Source: an uncultured Oscillospiraceae bacterium (lineage in GTDB: Bacteria > Bacillota > Clostridia > Oscillospirales > Oscillospiraceae). Taken from it: a stretch of DNA of 49,261 bases. A program made the translations under genes and the position numbers. Under the pieces are notes generated by a model. That model saw only the letters and a list, made by a program, of their open reading frames with translations. It was not told the origin of the DNA and made no database searches. Positions within the stretch are counted from its first letter, which is position 1. Each line of letters begins with the position of its first letter. Positions 35,951-45,476 of this stretch are shown here, piece by piece. The stretch spans positions 1 through 49,261 of the forward strand of contig CALXFQ010000006.1 in NCBI GenBank assembly GCA_944387625.1, written 5' to 3'.

Positions 35951-36133
35951 TTATTCGACTTCAGTGACCTCGAGCAGATAGCCGATCTTGGCGATCTTGC
36001 CCTGGGTCTGGGTATTGTTGGGCTGGATGGACACATTGCCGATCTTCCGCAGACCCAGAGAGTGGGCGGTGGCGATGTGCTTCTCCAGACGGCCGTTCAG
36101 GCTCTTGACCAGCTTGATCTTCAGGTTTGCCAT
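35951..36133 (-). CDS. rpmD: 50S ribosomal protein L30
   Basis: 60 aa; [12 protein letters not shown] start and the [17 protein letters not shown] motif. The start is ATG 36133 with AAGGAGG upstream; the in-frame ATG 36154 reads through that ribosome site. It follows rpsE closely. Confidence 0.97.
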   Translation of the reverse strand: MANLKIKLVKSLNGRLEKHIATAHSLGLRKIGNVSIQPNNTQTQGKIAKIGYLLEVTEVE

Positions 36134-36146
36134 GTCAATGCCCTCC

Positions 36147-36656
36147 TTAACCAACGATTTCTTCTACGCTCTTGCCCCGGATCGCAGCGACCTGCTCGGG
36201 GGAGCGCAGGGAGGTCAGACCGGCCATGGTGGCCTTGACCACGTTCTGGGGATTGTTGGACCGCAGGCACTTGGCGCAGATGTTCTTGATGCCCACAGCC
36301 TCCATGACGGCACGGACAGCGCCGCCGGCGATCACGCCGGTACCTTCGGGGGCGGGCTTGAGCAGCACGGTGCCGGCGCCGAAGATGCCGATCACATCGT
36401 GGGGGATGGTGGAGCCGTCCAGGGACACCTTGACCATGTTCTTCTTGGCATCGGCGATGCCCTTGAGGATGGCCTCGGAGACCTCGGCGGCCTTGCCCAG
36501 GCCATAACCCACAGTGCCCTTGCCGTCGCCAACGACGACCAGCGCGGAGAACTTCATGACGCGGCCGCCCTTGACGGTCTTGGAGACCCGGTTCAGGTAG
36601 ACGACCTTCTCGATGAACTCAGGCGCTTCATTGTTGGAAGATTTATTGTAAGCCAT
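36147..36656 (-). CDS. rpsE: 30S ribosomal protein S5
   Basis: 169 aa. N-terminal double-stranded-RNA-binding domain with [30 protein letters not shown], then the S5 C-terminal fold. It helps form the mRNA entry channel and affects accuracy. Confidence 0.98.
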   Translation of the reverse strand: MAYNKSSNNEAPEFIEKVVYLNRVSKTVKGGRVMKFSALVVVGDGKGTVGYGLGKAAEVSEAILKGIADAKKNMVKVSLDGSTIPHDVIGIFGAGTVLLKPAPEGTGVIAGGAVRAVMEAVGIKNICAKCLRSNNPQNVVKATMAGLTSLRSPEQVAAIRGKSVEEIVG

Positions 36657-36674
36657 TTCTTTTCCTCCTCACAC

Positions 36675-37034
36675 TTAGAACTGCAGGCCGCCTTCGCGAG
36701 CGCCTTCGGCCAGAGCAGCCACACGGCCATGGTACACATAGCCGCCACGGTCGAACACGACCTGGGTGATGCCCTTTTCCTTAGCCCGCTCGGCGATGAT
36801 CAGGCCCACCTTCTTGGCGGCCTCGGCATTGCCGGTGGCACCCTCGAAGGTCTTTTCCAGCGTATTGGCGGAAACCAGAGTAACGCCGTTCACATCATCG
36901 ATGATCTGCGCGTAGATGTTCGCATTGCTGCGGAACACGTTCAGCCGGGGACACTCGGGAGTGCCGGAGATCTTGCCACGAACACGGACATGCCGCTTCA
37001 GGCGCATTGCCTTCTTATCGATCTTGCTAACCAT
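36675..37034 (-). CDS. rplR: 50S ribosomal protein L18
   Basis: 119 aa; 5S rRNA-binding protein. Motifs [23 protein letters not shown] (split across the N-terminal region) and the C-terminal [26 protein letters not shown]. Confidence 0.97.
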   Translation of the reverse strand: MVSKIDKKAMRLKRHVRVRGKISGTPECPRLNVFRSNANIYAQIIDDVNGVTLVSANTLEKTFEGATGNAEAAKKVGLIIAERAKEKGITQVVFDRGGYVYHGRVAALAEGAREGGLQF

Positions 37035-37049
37035 TTCGGCACACCTCCA

Positions 37050-37595
37050 TTACTTCTTGCCACCGGTCTTACCGACCTTACGGCGGATGACCTCAGTGGT
37101 GTACTTGATGCCCTTGCCCTTGTAAGGCTCGGGGGGACGCTTGCTGCGGACTTCCGCGGCAAACTGGCCAACGGCCTGCTTATCGATGCCCCGGATGATG
37201 ATCTTGTTGGGGGTGGGGGTCTCGATGGTGATGCCGGGGATCTCGTCCACGAACACCTCGTGAGAGAAGCCCAGACGCATGACCAGCTGGGTGCCCTTCT
37301 TCTCCACACGGTAGCCGACGCCGTTGACGTCCAGCTCCTTGGCATAGCCCTTCTCCACGCCCTCGACCATGTTGCTCACCAGGGTGCGGGTCAGGCCGTG
37401 GAGGCTCTTGTGCAGATGCTCCTCGGAGGGACGGGACACGGTCAGCTCATTGCCCTCCACCTTCAGGATCATGTCGGGATGGAACTGACGGGTCAGCTCG
37501 CCCTTGGGGCCCTTGACGGTGACCACATTGTTCTCGGCCACGGTCACGGTGACGTTCGCCGGGATGATCACCGGCTTCTTACCAATTCTAGACAT
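37050..37595 (-). CDS. rplF: 50S ribosomal protein L6
   Basis: 181 aa; two related L6 domains, start [18 protein letters not shown] and C-terminal [14 protein letters not shown]. It sits near the sarcin-ricin loop and factor site. The start ATG 37595 is eight bases from GGAGG; the longer in-frame ORF overlaps rpsH and is not used. Confidence 0.98.
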   Translation of the reverse strand: MSRIGKKPVIIPANVTVTVAENNVVTVKGPKGELTRQFHPDMILKVEGNELTVSRPSEEHLHKSLHGLTRTLVSNMVEGVEKGYAKELDVNGVGYRVEKKGTQLVMRLGFSHEVFVDEIPGITIETPTPNKIIIRGIDKQAVGQFAAEVRSKRPPEPYKGKGIKYTTEVIRRKVGKTGGKK

Positions 37596-37608
37596 ATCGT
37601 GTTCCTCC

Positions 37609-38007
37609 TTACCAGACGAAGGCCAGGACCTCGCCGCCGATGTGCAGCGCACGGGCCTTCTTGTCGGTCATGACACCCTTGGAAGTGGACACGATGGCGA
37701 TGCCCAGGCCCTTCAGGACCCGAGGCAGCTCCTCGGCGCCGGCGTACACCCGCAGACCGGGCTTGGACACCCGGCGCAGGCCGCTCAGCACCGGCTGCTT
37801 CTTAGCCAGATACTTCAGGGTGATGTGGATAACGCCCTGGTTGCCGTTGTCCACCACTTCGTAGGACTTGATGTAGCCCTCCTCCAGCAAGATCTGGGCG
37901 ATGGCCTTCTTCAGGTTGGAAGCGGGGACATCCACGGTTTCGTGCTTGGCAGAGCTGGCGTTGCGGATGCGGGTCAGCATATCTGCTACGGGATCGGTGA
38001 TTTGCAT
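37609..38007 (-). CDS. rpsH: 30S ribosomal protein S8
   Basis: 132 aa; primary 16S-binding protein and, in E. coli, the repressor of the spc operon. Start [18 protein letters not shown]-terminal [18 protein letters not shown]. An unusual 140-nt gap with a long hairpin precedes it. Confidence 0.98.
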   Translation of the reverse strand: MQITDPVADMLTRIRNASSAKHETVDVPASNLKKAIAQILLEEGYIKSYEVVDNGNQGVIHITLKYLAKKQPVLSGLRRVSKPGLRVYAGAEELPRVLKGLGIAIVSTSKGVMTDKKARALHIGGEVLAFVW

Positions 38008-38147
38008 GTTGTTTATCCTCCTTTAAGAAGTTACGGGCTTTACCCGTGAAGATCGTTGAGGTATCCGGGGAATGCGGCCCGCTTTTCGCGGGCCCATCTT
38101 CCCAGGACGCTCAAGATCTGGTCTACATTTGGATCTGCCGTGTTCCG
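38008..38147 (-). promoter_or_regulatory. Structured spacer between the S14 and S8 genes
   Basis: A 30-bp imperfect stem (arms 38051-38082 and 38088-38118, GATC...CCCGC type, loop TTTTC on plus) is followed on the minus strand by a small ACGGG/CCCGT hairpin and the rpsH ribosome site. Other gaps in the cluster are mostly 10-30 nt. A protein-binding autoregulatory RNA is one explanation. Confidence 0.6.
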
Positions 38148-38333
38148 TTACCAGCTGGCCTTGCGGACGCCGGGGATCTGGCCCTTGTAGGCCAGCTCGC
38201 GGAAGCAGATACGGCACACGCCGTAGTTACGCAGGTAAGCGTGGGGACGGCCGCAGATCTTGCAGCGGTTGTAAGCGCGGGAGGAGAACTTCGGCTCCGC
38301 CTGCTGCTTCAGGATCATAGACTTCTTAGCCAT
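38148..38333 (-). CDS. rpsZ: 30S ribosomal protein S14, zinc type
   Basis: 61 aa, the short S14 form. A four-Cys zinc site is complete: C24, C27, C40, C43 (CKIC...CRIC). Ends [11 protein letters not shown] as expected. Seventeen nt after rplE. Confidence 0.97.
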   Translation of the reverse strand: MAKKSMILKQQAEPKFSSRAYNRCKICGRPHAYLRNYGVCRICFRELAYKGQIPGVRKASW

Positions 38334-38350
38334 TTGATGTTCCTCCTTGA

Positions 38351-38893
38351 TCAGGCGTGGAAGGGAGCGCCCAGCTGGCTCAGCAGCTCTTTGGCTTCCT
38401 CATCGTTGGTGGCGGTGGTGCAGATGGCGATATCCATACCACGGATCTTGTCCACCTTGTCGTACTCGATCTCAGGGAAGATCAGCTGCTCCTTCAGACC
38501 GAAGGCGTAGTTGCCGCGGCCGTCGAAGGAGTTGGGGTTGATGCCGCGGAAGTCACGGACACGGGGCAGAGCCACGCTGAACAGACGGTCCAGGAACTCA
38601 TACATCTTGTCCCCCCGCAGGGTGACCTTCACGCCTACGGTCTCGCCCTCACGGAGCTTGAAGTTGGCCACGGACTTGCGGGCCTTGCAGGTCACGGCCT
38701 TCTGGCCGGTGATGATGCCCAGGTCCTTGACGATGGCCTCGATCTCCTTGGCGTTGTTCTTGCTGTCGCCGCAGCGGACGTTCACGATCACCTTGTCCAG
38801 CTTGGGGATCTGCATGACGCTCTTGTAGCCGAACTTCTTGTTCAGAGCGGGAGCGATCTCAGCAGTATATCTTTCTCTCAGTCTACTAGCCAT
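38351..38893 (-). CDS. rplE: 50S ribosomal protein L5
   Basis: 180 aa; binds 5S rRNA and contacts the P-site tRNA. Landmarks [43 protein letters not shown] and the C-terminal [18 protein letters not shown]. Confidence 0.98.
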   Translation of the reverse strand: MASRLRERYTAEIAPALNKKFGYKSVMQIPKLDKVIVNVRCGDSKNNAKEIEAIVKDLGIITGQKAVTCKARKSVANFKLREGETVGVKVTLRGDKMYEFLDRLFSVALPRVRDFRGINPNSFDGRGNYAFGLKEQLIFPEIEYDKVDKIRGMDIAICTTATNDEEAKELLSQLGAPFHA

Positions 38894-38910
38894 TTGTCAT
38901 CGCTCCTTTC

Positions 38911-39216
38911 TCAGATCTGGGTGCCGCACTTGCGGCAGACGCGGACCTTCTTACCATCCACCATGGCATGGCCGATCCGGACGCCCTTCTCGCACTTGGG
39001 GCAGTACAGCGCCACCTTGCAAACGCGGATGGGGGTCTCCTTCTTCACGATGCCGCCGACCTCGCCCTGACGGCGGGGCTTGGTGTGGCAGGTAGCCACG
39101 TTGACCTTCTCAACGATGACCTTCTCTTCGCTGGGCATGGCCACCAGGACCTTGCCCTTCACGCCCTTGTCCTTGCCGGACAGGACGATCACAGTATCGT
39201 TCTTCTTAATGTTCAT
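38911..39216 (-). CDS. rplX: 50S ribosomal protein L24
   Basis: 101 aa; early assembly protein with an N-terminal KOW domain ([20 protein letters not shown]). The C-terminus carries [11 protein letters not shown]...CRKCG, a four-Cys knuckle seen in many Firmicutes L24. Confidence 0.97.
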   Translation of the reverse strand: MNIKKNDTVIVLSGKDKGVKGKVLVAMPSEEKVIVEKVNVATCHTKPRRQGEVGGIVKKETPIRVCKVALYCPKCEKGVRIGHAMVDGKKVRVCRKCGTQI

Positions 39217-39231
39217 TCCTTGGGTCCTCCA

Positions 39232-39600
39232 TCAGATGACCTCGGGAGCCAGGGAGAGGATCTTCATGAAGTCCTTCTCACGCAGCTCACGAGCCACCGG
39301 TCCAAAGATACGGGTGCCGCGGGGGTTCTTGTCTTCCTTGATGATCACGGCAGCGTTCTCATCAAAGCGGACATAGGAACCGTCCTCACGACGGACACCA
39401 CGCTTGCTGCGGACGATCACCGCCTTGACGACCTCGCCCTTCTTGACAGTGCCGCCGGGATTGGCCTTCCGGACGGAAGCCACGATCACATCACCGATGT
39501 TGCCGTACTTCCGCTTGGAGCCGCCCAGGACACGGATGCAGTGGATCTCCTTGGCGCCGGTGTTGTCGGCGACCTTCAGGTAGCTTTCCATTTGTACCAT
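39232..39600 (-). CDS. rplN: 50S ribosomal protein L14
   Basis: 122 aa, exact family size; start [19 protein letters not shown] and [20 protein letters not shown]. Forms intersubunit bridges. Confidence 0.98.
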   Translation of the reverse strand: MVQMESYLKVADNTGAKEIHCIRVLGGSKRKYGNIGDVIVASVRKANPGGTVKKGEVVKAVIVRSKRGVRREDGSYVRFDENAAVIIKEDKNPRGTRIFGPVARELREKDFMKILSLAPEVI

Positions 39601-39615
39601 TGCTTGCCGACCTCC

Positions 39616-39879
39616 TTACTTCGCCTTTTCGATGATGCGGGTGAGCCGCCATCTCTTGTCCTTGGACAGGGGGCGGGTCTCCATGACCTCCACGGTGTCG
39701 CCGATGCCGCACTCGTTGTTCTCGTCGTGGGCCTTCAGCTTGTAGGTCCGCTTCATGGTCTTCTTATACAAAGGATGCTGGTAGCTATCCTTCACCGCAA
39801 CGACGATGGTCTTATCCATCTTGTCGGACACGACCTGACCGATCATCGTCTTGCGGAACGCTCTGGTATTTTCAGTCAT
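39616..39879 (-). CDS. rpsQ: 30S ribosomal protein S17
   Basis: 87 aa; OB fold. Landmarks [21 protein letters not shown] and the C-terminal [19 protein letters not shown]. Confidence 0.98.
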   Translation of the reverse strand: MTENTRAFRKTMIGQVVSDKMDKTIVVAVKDSYQHPLYKKTMKRTYKLKAHDENNECGIGDTVEVMETRPLSKDKRWRLTRIIEKAK

Positions 39880-39891
39880 TTAAGCTCCTCC

Positions 39892-40098
39892 TCAGACGTT
39901 GGTCTCTTTCTCACGAATAATGGTCTTGATGCGGGCGATGTCCTTCTTGACAGAGGCGATCTTCATGGGGTTGTCCAGCTGGTTGGTCGCGTGCTGCATC
40001 CGCAGCATGAACAGATCCTTCTTCAGCTCCTGGAGCTTCTCCTCCAGCTTGTCAACGGACAGACCGCGGATCTCCTTGATCTCCTTTACCTTCATCAT
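39892..40098 (-). CDS. rpmC: 50S ribosomal protein L29
   Basis: 68 aa; helical hairpin at the tunnel exit near the SRP and trigger-factor site. Motifs KELFxLRxQ-like [18 protein letters not shown] and [12 protein letters not shown]. The ATG shares one base with the rplP stop; a second ATG directly follows. Confidence 0.97.
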   Translation of the reverse strand: MMKVKEIKEIRGLSVDKLEEKLQELKKDLFMLRMQHATNQLDNPMKIASVKKDIARIKTIIREKETNV

Positions 40099-40526
40099 TA
40101 TTCACCACCATTCTCAGAAACTTCCTTGGCGATGATGCGAGTCTTGATGGGCAGCTTGTGCTGAGCAAGACGCATGGCCTCCCGGGCCACTTCCTCAGAA
40201 ACGCCCCCGATCTCGAACATCACCTTCTGATTCTTAACGACTGCGACCCAGCCTTCGGGAGCGCCCTTACCGGAACCCATACGGGTGCCCAGGCCCTTCT
40301 TGGAGTAAGGCTTGTCGGGGAAGATCTTGATCCAGACCTTACCGCCACGCTTGGTGTAACGGGTCATGGCGATACGGGCGGCCTCGATCTGGTTGCCGGT
40401 GATCCAGCCGGGCTCCAGGGCCTGGATGCCGAAATCACCATAGGTAACAGTATTGCCGCGGGAGGCAGCGCCGGTCATACGGCCACGCTGCACCTTACGG
40501 TACTTGACTCTCTTGGGCATCAGCAT
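40098..40526 (-). CDS. rplP: 50S ribosomal protein L16
   Basis: 142 aa; near the A-site and peptidyl-transferase centre. Starts [17 protein letters not shown] and contains [29 protein letters not shown]. The ATG at 40526 overlaps the rpsC stop by one base, nine bases from GGAGG. Confidence 0.98.
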   Translation of the reverse strand: MLMPKRVKYRKVQRGRMTGAASRGNTVTYGDFGIQALEPGWITGNQIEAARIAMTRYTKRGGKVWIKIFPDKPYSKKGLGTRMGSGKGAPEGWVAVVKNQKVMFEIGGVSEEVAREAMRLAQHKLPIKTRIIAKEVSENGGE

Positions 40527-41290
40527 TAGCGGTTGCCTCCTTCTCTACGGGTATAGGGGCGGTCGCCGTTGCGGCGGTCACCGCGGCGGTCGCTGCCGCG
40601 GCGGTCCCGGCGCTCCCGACGCTCACGGGGAGCCGGCTCGGGGGTGGCGGCACGCAGGGTGGTGTTCAGGACCTCGCCCTTGTAGATCCAAACCTTCACG
40701 CCGATGCGGCCGTAGGTGGTGGCGGCCTCAGCAAAGCCGTACTCGATGTCGGCCCGGATGGTCTGCAGGGGGATGGTGCCCTCGTGATAGCTCTCGGAAC
40801 GGGCGATCTCAGCGCCGCCCAGACGGCCGGAGCAGGTGACCTTGATGCCCTTGGCACCCAGGCGGGTGGCCTGCTGCATGGCCTTCTTCATGGCCCGGCG
40901 GAAGGAGATCCGCTTCTCCAGCTGCTGGGCGATGTTCTCGGCCACCAGCTGGGCGTTCAGGTCGGGGCTGCGGACTTCCACGATGTTCAGGTTCACAGCC
41001 TTGCCCAGGCGGGCCTCCAGATCCTTACGCAGGTTCTCGATCTCAGCGCCGGCCTTGCCGATCACCACGCCGGGGCGGGAGCACCACAGGTTGATCTTGA
41101 CCTTGCCGTTGGAGCGCTCGATCTCGATCTTGGCCACACCGGCGGAGTAGAGCTTGTTCTTCAGATACTTACGGATGTTATAGTCCTCGACGATCAGATC
41201 GCCGACCTTCTCTTCGCGGGCGTACCAGCGGGAATCCCAGTCCTTGATGACGCCGACACGCAGTCCATGGGGATTGACTTTCTGTCCCAT
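40526..41290 (-). CDS. rpsC: 30S ribosomal protein S3 with an Arg/Asp/Gly-rich tail
   Basis: 254 aa, about 35 more than the usual core. KH domain (about 40-110) and the C-terminal S3 fold with [31 protein letters not shown] are intact. From about 222 the chain becomes a repetitive basic/acidic tail ([17 protein letters not shown] and so on). Such tails are known in some Clostridia and Actinobacteria S3 and probably stay flexible near the mRNA entry. Confidence 0.97.
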   Translation of the reverse strand: MGQKVNPHGLRVGVIKDWDSRWYAREEKVGDLIVEDYNIRKYLKNKLYSAGVAKIEIERSNGKVKINLWCSRPGVVIGKAGAEIENLRKDLEARLGKAVNLNIVEVRSPDLNAQLVAENIAQQLEKRISFRRAMKKAMQQATRLGAKGIKVTCSGRLGGAEIARSESYHEGTIPLQTIRADIEYGFAEAATTYGRIGVKVWIYKGEVLNTTLRAATPEPAPRERRERRDRRGSDRRGDRRNGDRPYTRREGGNR

Positions 41291-41303
41291 AGCTACCTCC
41301 TGA

Positions 41304-41639
41304 TTAAGCCTTCTCGCTCACACCGATGGTGATGTGAGTGGTTCTCTTGTTGATGCGGACGAAGCCACGACGGGATGCGATCCGGCCACGCTTCAGGATG
41401 GGGCCGGGGTTGGCAGTCACGGTGGACACCACCAGCTCGTCGGGGTTCATGCCGTGGTTGTGCTCGGCGTTGGCGACAGCGCTCTTGAGCAGCTTGGCGA
41501 CAGGCTCGCAGGCTGCCTTGGGCGTCTGCATCAGGTACGCGGTAGCGGTCTTCACGTCCTGGCCCCGGATCATGTCACAGACCAGCTTGACCTTACGGGG
41601 AGACATACGGACGTACTTCACATGTGCAAAAGCTTCCAT
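41304..41639 (-). CDS. rplV: 50S ribosomal protein L22
   Basis: 111 aa; its long beta hairpin lines the exit tunnel and is a macrolide-resistance site. Seen: [17 protein letters not shown], and the hairpin [21 protein letters not shown]. No obvious deletion in the hairpin. Confidence 0.98.
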   Translation of the reverse strand: MEAFAHVKYVRMSPRKVKLVCDMIRGQDVKTATAYLMQTPKAACEPVAKLLKSAVANAEHNHGMNPDELVVSTVTANPGPILKRGRIASRRGFVRINKRTTHITIGVSEKA

Positions 41640-41651
41640 TTTCGTACCTCC

Positions 41652-41930
41652 TTACTTGGAATTGGCGGTCTTGCTGCCGGAGTGGCCCCGGAAGGTCCGG
41701 GTAGGCACGAACTCGCCCAGCTTGTGGCCCACCATATCCTCGGTGATATAGACGGGAACGTGCTTGCGGCCGTCGTGGACAGCGATGGTGTGACCGACAA
41801 AGGAGGGGAAGATGGTGGAAGCTCTGGACCAGGTCTTCAGGACCTTCTTCTCACCGGCCTTGTTCAGCTCTTCGACCCGCTTGTACAGCTCAGGAGCTAC
41901 GAAAGGGCCCTTCTTGATACTTCTGCTCAT
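41652..41930 (-). CDS. rpsS: 30S ribosomal protein S19
   Basis: 92 aa, exact family size; [18 protein letters not shown] start and [16 protein letters not shown]. Head protein with S13. Confidence 0.98.
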   Translation of the reverse strand: MSRSIKKGPFVAPELYKRVEELNKAGEKKVLKTWSRASTIFPSFVGHTIAVHDGRKHVPVYITEDMVGHKLGEFVPTRTFRGHSGSKTANSK

Positions 41931-41942
41931 TTCATTTCCTCC

Positions 41943-42779
41943 TTACTTGCTGTTTCTGCGCTTGACGATGAACTTATCGGTGGAGTTCTTCGTCTTACGA
42001 GTCTTATAACCCAGAGCGGGCTTGCCCCAAGGAGTAACGGGGCCGGGACGGCCGATGGGCGCGCGGCCCTCACCGCCGCCGTGGGGGTGATCGCAGGGGT
42101 TCATGACGGAGCCACGGACGGTGGGACGGATGCCCATGTGACGGGTCCGGCCGGCCTTACCGATGTGGACGTTCTCATGATCCAGGTTGCCCACCTGACC
42201 GATGCAGGCGGTGCAGTTGGTCCGGATGTAGCGGACCTCGCCGGAGGGCAGACGGACCTGAGCCAGGTCCCCTTCCTTGGCCATCAGCTGTGCGGCGGCG
42301 CCGGCGGAGCGGACCAGCTGGGCGCCGTGGCCGGGCTGGAGCTCCACATTGTGGATCACCGTACCAACAGGGATGTTGGCGATGGGCAGGCAGTTGCCGG
42401 GCTTGATGTCCGCCGCGGCGGAGGAGATCACCTGGTCCCCGGCCTTCAGGCCGTTGGGCGCCAGGATGTAGCTCAGGGTGCCATCCTCGTAGCGGATCAG
42501 GGCGATGAACGCGGACCGGTTGGGATCGTACTCCAGGCGCTCCACGGTAGCGGGCATATCCAGCTTCTGGCGCTTGAAGTCGATGATCCGGTACTTGCGC
42601 TTGTTGCCGCCGCCGCGGTGGCGGACGGTGATGTGGCCGTAGCTGTTGCGACCGGAGTGCTTCTTCAGGGTCTCAACCAGGCTACGCTCGGGCTTCGCCT
42701 TCTTATCAACGCCGTCGAAGCCGGACACGGTCATGTTACGGCGGGCAGGCGTATAAGGCTTAAAAGTCTTGATCGACAT
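41943..42779 (-). CDS. rplB: 50S ribosomal protein L2
   Basis: 278 aa; needed for subunit joining and peptidyl transfer. Start [20 protein letters not shown]; the conserved [20 protein letters not shown] with its essential His is present. Confidence 0.98.
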   Translation of the reverse strand: MSIKTFKPYTPARRNMTVSGFDGVDKKAKPERSLVETLKKHSGRNSYGHITVRHRGGGNKRKYRIIDFKRQKLDMPATVERLEYDPNRSAFIALIRYEDGTLSYILAPNGLKAGDQVISSAAADIKPGNCLPIANIPVGTVIHNVELQPGHGAQLVRSAGAAAQLMAKEGDLAQVRLPSGEVRYIRTNCTACIGQVGNLDHENVHIGKAGRTRHMGIRPTVRGSVMNPCDHPHGGGEGRAPIGRPGPVTPWGKPALGYKTRKTKNSTDKFIVKRRNSK

Positions 42780-42807
42780 TTGCGTTTCTCTCCTTTATTG
42801 AGATGGT

Positions 42808-43101
42808 TTAGACCATGCCCTCGAAGAACTCGATGGTCTTGGAATCGGCAGTCAGGGTGACCACGGCCTTCTTGATGTCAGACCGCTTGCCCTTGGGGTA
42901 AGCGCCGGTGCGCTTGACCTTGCCGTGCTGGATCAGGGTGTTGACCTTGGCGACCTTCACACCGAAGATCTCCTCCACAGCGGCCTTGATCTGGGTCTTG
43001 TCCGCGCCGATGGCCACCTGGAAGACATACTTCTTGTCGGCCACATCGGCCATGGACTGCTCGGTGATGACCGGCCGGATGATGATATCGTAAGCGTTCA
43101 T
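42808..43101 (-). CDS. rplW: 50S ribosomal protein L23
   Basis: 97 aa; tunnel-exit docking site for trigger factor and SRP. Start [16 protein letters not shown]; core [26 protein letters not shown]. The start overlaps the rplD stop by one base. Confidence 0.98.
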   Translation of the reverse strand: MNAYDIIIRPVITEQSMADVADKKYVFQVAIGADKTQIKAAVEEIFGVKVAKVNTLIQHGKVKRTGAYPKGKRSDIKKAVVTLTADSKTIEFFEGMV

Positions 43102-43724
43102 TATGCGAATACCTCCTCGATCTTCTGCACGGCAGCCTTATCCAGGACCAGCTTCTTGGCGTTCAGGATGTCATACACGTTGATCACGTTGGCGAAGGTG
43201 ACCTGGCAGCCGGGGATGTTGCGGCCGGACTTGACCACGTTCTGGTCGGCGGCGGCGGTGACCACCAGGCACTTGCAGTCGACGTTGACGGCGGACAGGA
43301 AGGCGGCGAACTCCTTGGTCTTGGGAGCGTCCATCTTGATCTGATCGATCACCACGATGTTCTGCTCGGAAGCCTTGGCGGACAGCACGGACTTCAGCGC
43401 CAGACGGCGGCTCTTCTTGTTCAGGCTGTAGCTGTAATCCCGGGGCTTGGGGGCGAACACGATGCCGCCGTGGGTCCACTGGGGAGCACGGGTGCTGCCC
43501 TGACGGGCGCGGCCGGTGCCCTTCTGACGCCAGGGCTTCCGGCCACCGCCGGAGACCTCCGCGCGGGTCAGAGCGGACTGAGTGCCCTGCCGGCAGTTGG
43601 CCAGGTGGTTCTTGACCACGTCGTGGACCACAGACTGGTTGGGGGTGATGCCAAACACAGCTTCGGGCAGTTCGATCTCGCCAACCAGCTTGCCGGACAT
43701 ATCATAAACATTCGTCTTAAGCAT
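43101..43724 (-). CDS. rplD: 50S ribosomal protein L4
   Basis: 207 aa; tunnel protein and, in E. coli, repressor of the S10 operon. Start [19 protein letters not shown]; extended loop with the conserved [25 protein letters not shown] region, where macrolide-resistance changes occur (none evident). Confidence 0.98.
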   Translation of the reverse strand: MLKTNVYDMSGKLVGEIELPEAVFGITPNQSVVHDVVKNHLANCRQGTQSALTRAEVSGGGRKPWRQKGTGRARQGSTRAPQWTHGGIVFAPKPRDYSYSLNKKSRRLALKSVLSAKASEQNIVVIDQIKMDAPKTKEFAAFLSAVNVDCKCLVVTAAADQNVVKSGRNIPGCQVTFANVINVYDILNAKKLVLDKAAVQKIEEVFA

Positions 43725-43743
43725 GATTTAAGATCTCCTTTCC

Positions 43744-44463
43744 TTAGCCTCTTGCGGAAGCCTTCTGGGGATTTCTGCCGGAAGCCTTCTGCGGGTTCTT
43801 GCTGATGCCGGTATCGGCCTGCTTGATCTTGTTGTTCTTGACGGTGTTGCGGATGTAGACCAGACCGCCCTTGGGGCCAGGGATGGCGCCACGGATGACG
43901 ATCATGTTCAGTTCCGCGTCCACCTTGACGATGTCCAGGTTCTCGATGGTGACCTGCTCACAGCCCATCTGGCCGGCGCCGATCTTACCAGGGAAGATCC
44001 GGGACTGGTGGGACGAAGCGCCCATGGAACCGGCGTGCCGATGGACAGGGCCGCCGCCGTGGGTCATGGGGGTCCGCTGGGCGCCGTGGCGCTTGATCAC
44101 GCCCTGGTAGCCGTGGCCCTTGCTGATGCCGGTGACGTCGATCTTCTCGCCGGCGGCGAAGACGTCCGCCTTCACCACATCGCCCACGTTCATCTCGCCG
44201 GCCTTCTCCAGCTTGAACTCCTTCAGGTGCTTGCAGGGGGCTACGCCAGCCTTCTTCAGGTGGCCGGCCTCCGGCTTGCTGAGCTTCTTCTCGGCGACTT
44301 CGCCGAAGCCCAGCTGGACGGCGGTGTAGCCGTCGGTCTCAACGGTCTTCTTCTGAGTGACGACGCAGGGGCCTGCTTCCACGACGGTAACAGGGATCAC
44401 CTTGCCGCTCTCATCGAAGATCTGGGTCATGCCCACTTTCTTGCCGATGATCGCTTTTTGCAT
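43744..44463 (-). CDS. rplC: 50S ribosomal protein L3 with duplicated C-terminal motif
   Basis: 239 aa. Start [20 protein letters not shown]; core [35 protein letters not shown]; Gln/Arg-rich loop near the peptidyl-transferase centre. After the usual end ([13 protein letters not shown]) a tail of about 20 residues contains NPQKAS twice. The duplicated DNA (about 43750-43800) looks like a local tandem copy. Precedes rplD. Confidence 0.97.
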   Translation of the reverse strand: MQKAIIGKKVGMTQIFDESGKVIPVTVVEAGPCVVTQKKTVETDGYTAVQLGFGEVAEKKLSKPEAGHLKKAGVAPCKHLKEFKLEKAGEMNVGDVVKADVFAAGEKIDVTGISKGHGYQGVIKRHGAQRTPMTHGGGPVHRHAGSMGASSHQSRIFPGKIGAGQMGCEQVTIENLDIVKVDAELNMIVIRGAIPGPKGGLVYIRNTVKNNKIKQADTGISKNPQKASGRNPQKASARG

Positions 44464-44583
44464 TTTTGTTTACTCCTTTTCTAGGTTATTGGTCGACAGC
44501 CCATTGGGTAAGCCGCCGACATGACCCGTCCGCCCGATGCCAGACAGTGCGGGCAGCCGCGGTCCCTTATAGAATGTAAGGGA
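44464..44583 (-). promoter_or_regulatory. Structured 120-nt spacer between rpsJ and rplC
   Basis: Three hairpins can be drawn on the minus strand: CCCTTA/TAAGGG right after rpsJ, a GCTGCCCG/CGGGCGG stem, and a GTCG...CGAC stem around ACCCAATGGG. The rplC ribosome site AAGGAG follows. No T-tract, so a control element rather than a terminator. Confidence 0.5.
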
Positions 44584-44895
44584 TCACAGCTTTATCTCGA
44601 TCTCGACACCAGCGGGAAGATCCAGGCTCATCAGAGCCTCCACGGTCTTCTGGTTGGGGTCGAGGATGTCGATCAGTCTTTTATGGGTCCTGCGCTCGAA
44701 CTGCTCACGGGAGTCCTTGTACTTGTGGACGGCCCGAAGGATGGTGACGACTTCCTTCTTGGTGGGCAGCGGGATGGGGCCGGAGACCTGAGCGCCGTTG
44801 CGCTTGGCAGTCTCCACGATCTTGGCCGCGCTGGAGTCGATCAGCTGATGATCGTAGGCCTTCAGCCGGATCCGGATCATTTCCTGGTTTGCCAT
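44584..44895 (-). CDS. rpsJ: 30S ribosomal protein S10
   Basis: 103 aa; start [21 protein letters not shown]-terminal [33 protein letters not shown]. Head protein, also the NusG/NusB partner in antitermination (NusE). First gene of the whole cluster, behind a strong promoter and a leader of about 265 nt. Confidence 0.98.
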   Translation of the reverse strand: MANQEMIRIRLKAYDHQLIDSSAAKIVETAKRNGAQVSGPIPLPTKKEVVTILRAVHKYKDSREQFERRTHKRLIDILDPNQKTVEALMSLDLPAGVEIEIKL

Positions 44896-45160
44896 GTTGT
44901 TTTCCTCCTAGTTTTTCGTACTCAGTTTGCTTGGGTGTCTGGGTACGGTCGAACTGTTCCATTCACGCCGCCGTGCGTATCACTCCAGGCCATGAAAAAT
45001 GGCCGACGCAAGGCCGACCCTTCCCCTGTCCCCGGCGATATACGCTCGGCATGACAGAAGCAGTTCAGCCGCCCGATGACCGGACATACTCCGCAGAAGT
45101 TACCGCCTTCCGGCGCAATCTCCTGCATCATCGCATACGCGCACAGTATCCCCACACGCG
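44896..45160 (-). promoter_or_regulatory. Long 5' leader of the S10 operon
   Basis: About 265 nt between the predicted transcription start and rpsJ. Contains CTGTC...GACAG and TACG-CACGGCGGCGTG...CGTA pairings and a GGCC-ttgcgtc-GGCC stem followed by ATTTTT (near 44995-45015). This suits ribosomal-protein feedback or attenuation. A 69-codon frame in it has no ribosome site. Confidence 0.55.
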
Positions 45161-45167
45161 CTTGATA

Positions 45168-45196
45168 ATGATACCATCCCCACAACTATTTGTCAA
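45168..45196 (-). promoter_or_regulatory. Promoter of the S10 ribosomal operon
   Basis: Minus-strand TTGACA (45191-45196), 17 bp, TATCAT (45168-45173) with extended -10 TGG. Confidence 0.82.
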
Positions 45197-45404
45197 GGAC
45201 TATTTTCAGAGATTTTCACAAATTTTTGCCGGAAGATCCGGTCGATCCGACGGACCTCCCCGCCCGGCTCCTAGGGAATCATATATATAATATAATGTAT
45301 AGAAGCCCTCCCAGAAGGATCAGACAGCCCCTGCCAGCGTCCGGGCATTTTTCACTATTTTTTCCTGACAGATCTGTGCGGATGGCAGAAAGAATAGATA
45401 TGTT
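45197..45404. other. Intergenic region between the S10 operon and sialidase promoters
   Basis: No gene seen in about 210 bp. It holds an AT-rich block ATATATATAATATAATG (45281-45297), a T-rich stretch near 45350-45360, and the perfect palindrome ACAGATCTGT (45368-45377), 27 bp upstream of the sialidase -35, a possible operator. Confidence 0.5.
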
Positions 45405-45433
45405 TTGACTTTGGGGCGATTTTTATATACAAT
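45405..45433 (+). promoter_or_regulatory. Promoter of the sialidase gene
   Basis: TTGACT (45405-45410), 17 bp, TACAAT (45428-45433). Confidence 0.78.
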
Positions 45434-45476
45434 GATTTCCATAAGAGGCCCCTAATATAACACAGGAGGAACGACC

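Noticed and set aside
44922..45185. Cys-containing frame in the rpsJ leader
   Set aside because: No ribosome site before its internal ATGs, and its upstream start overlaps the S10 promoter; explained better as structured leader RNA.
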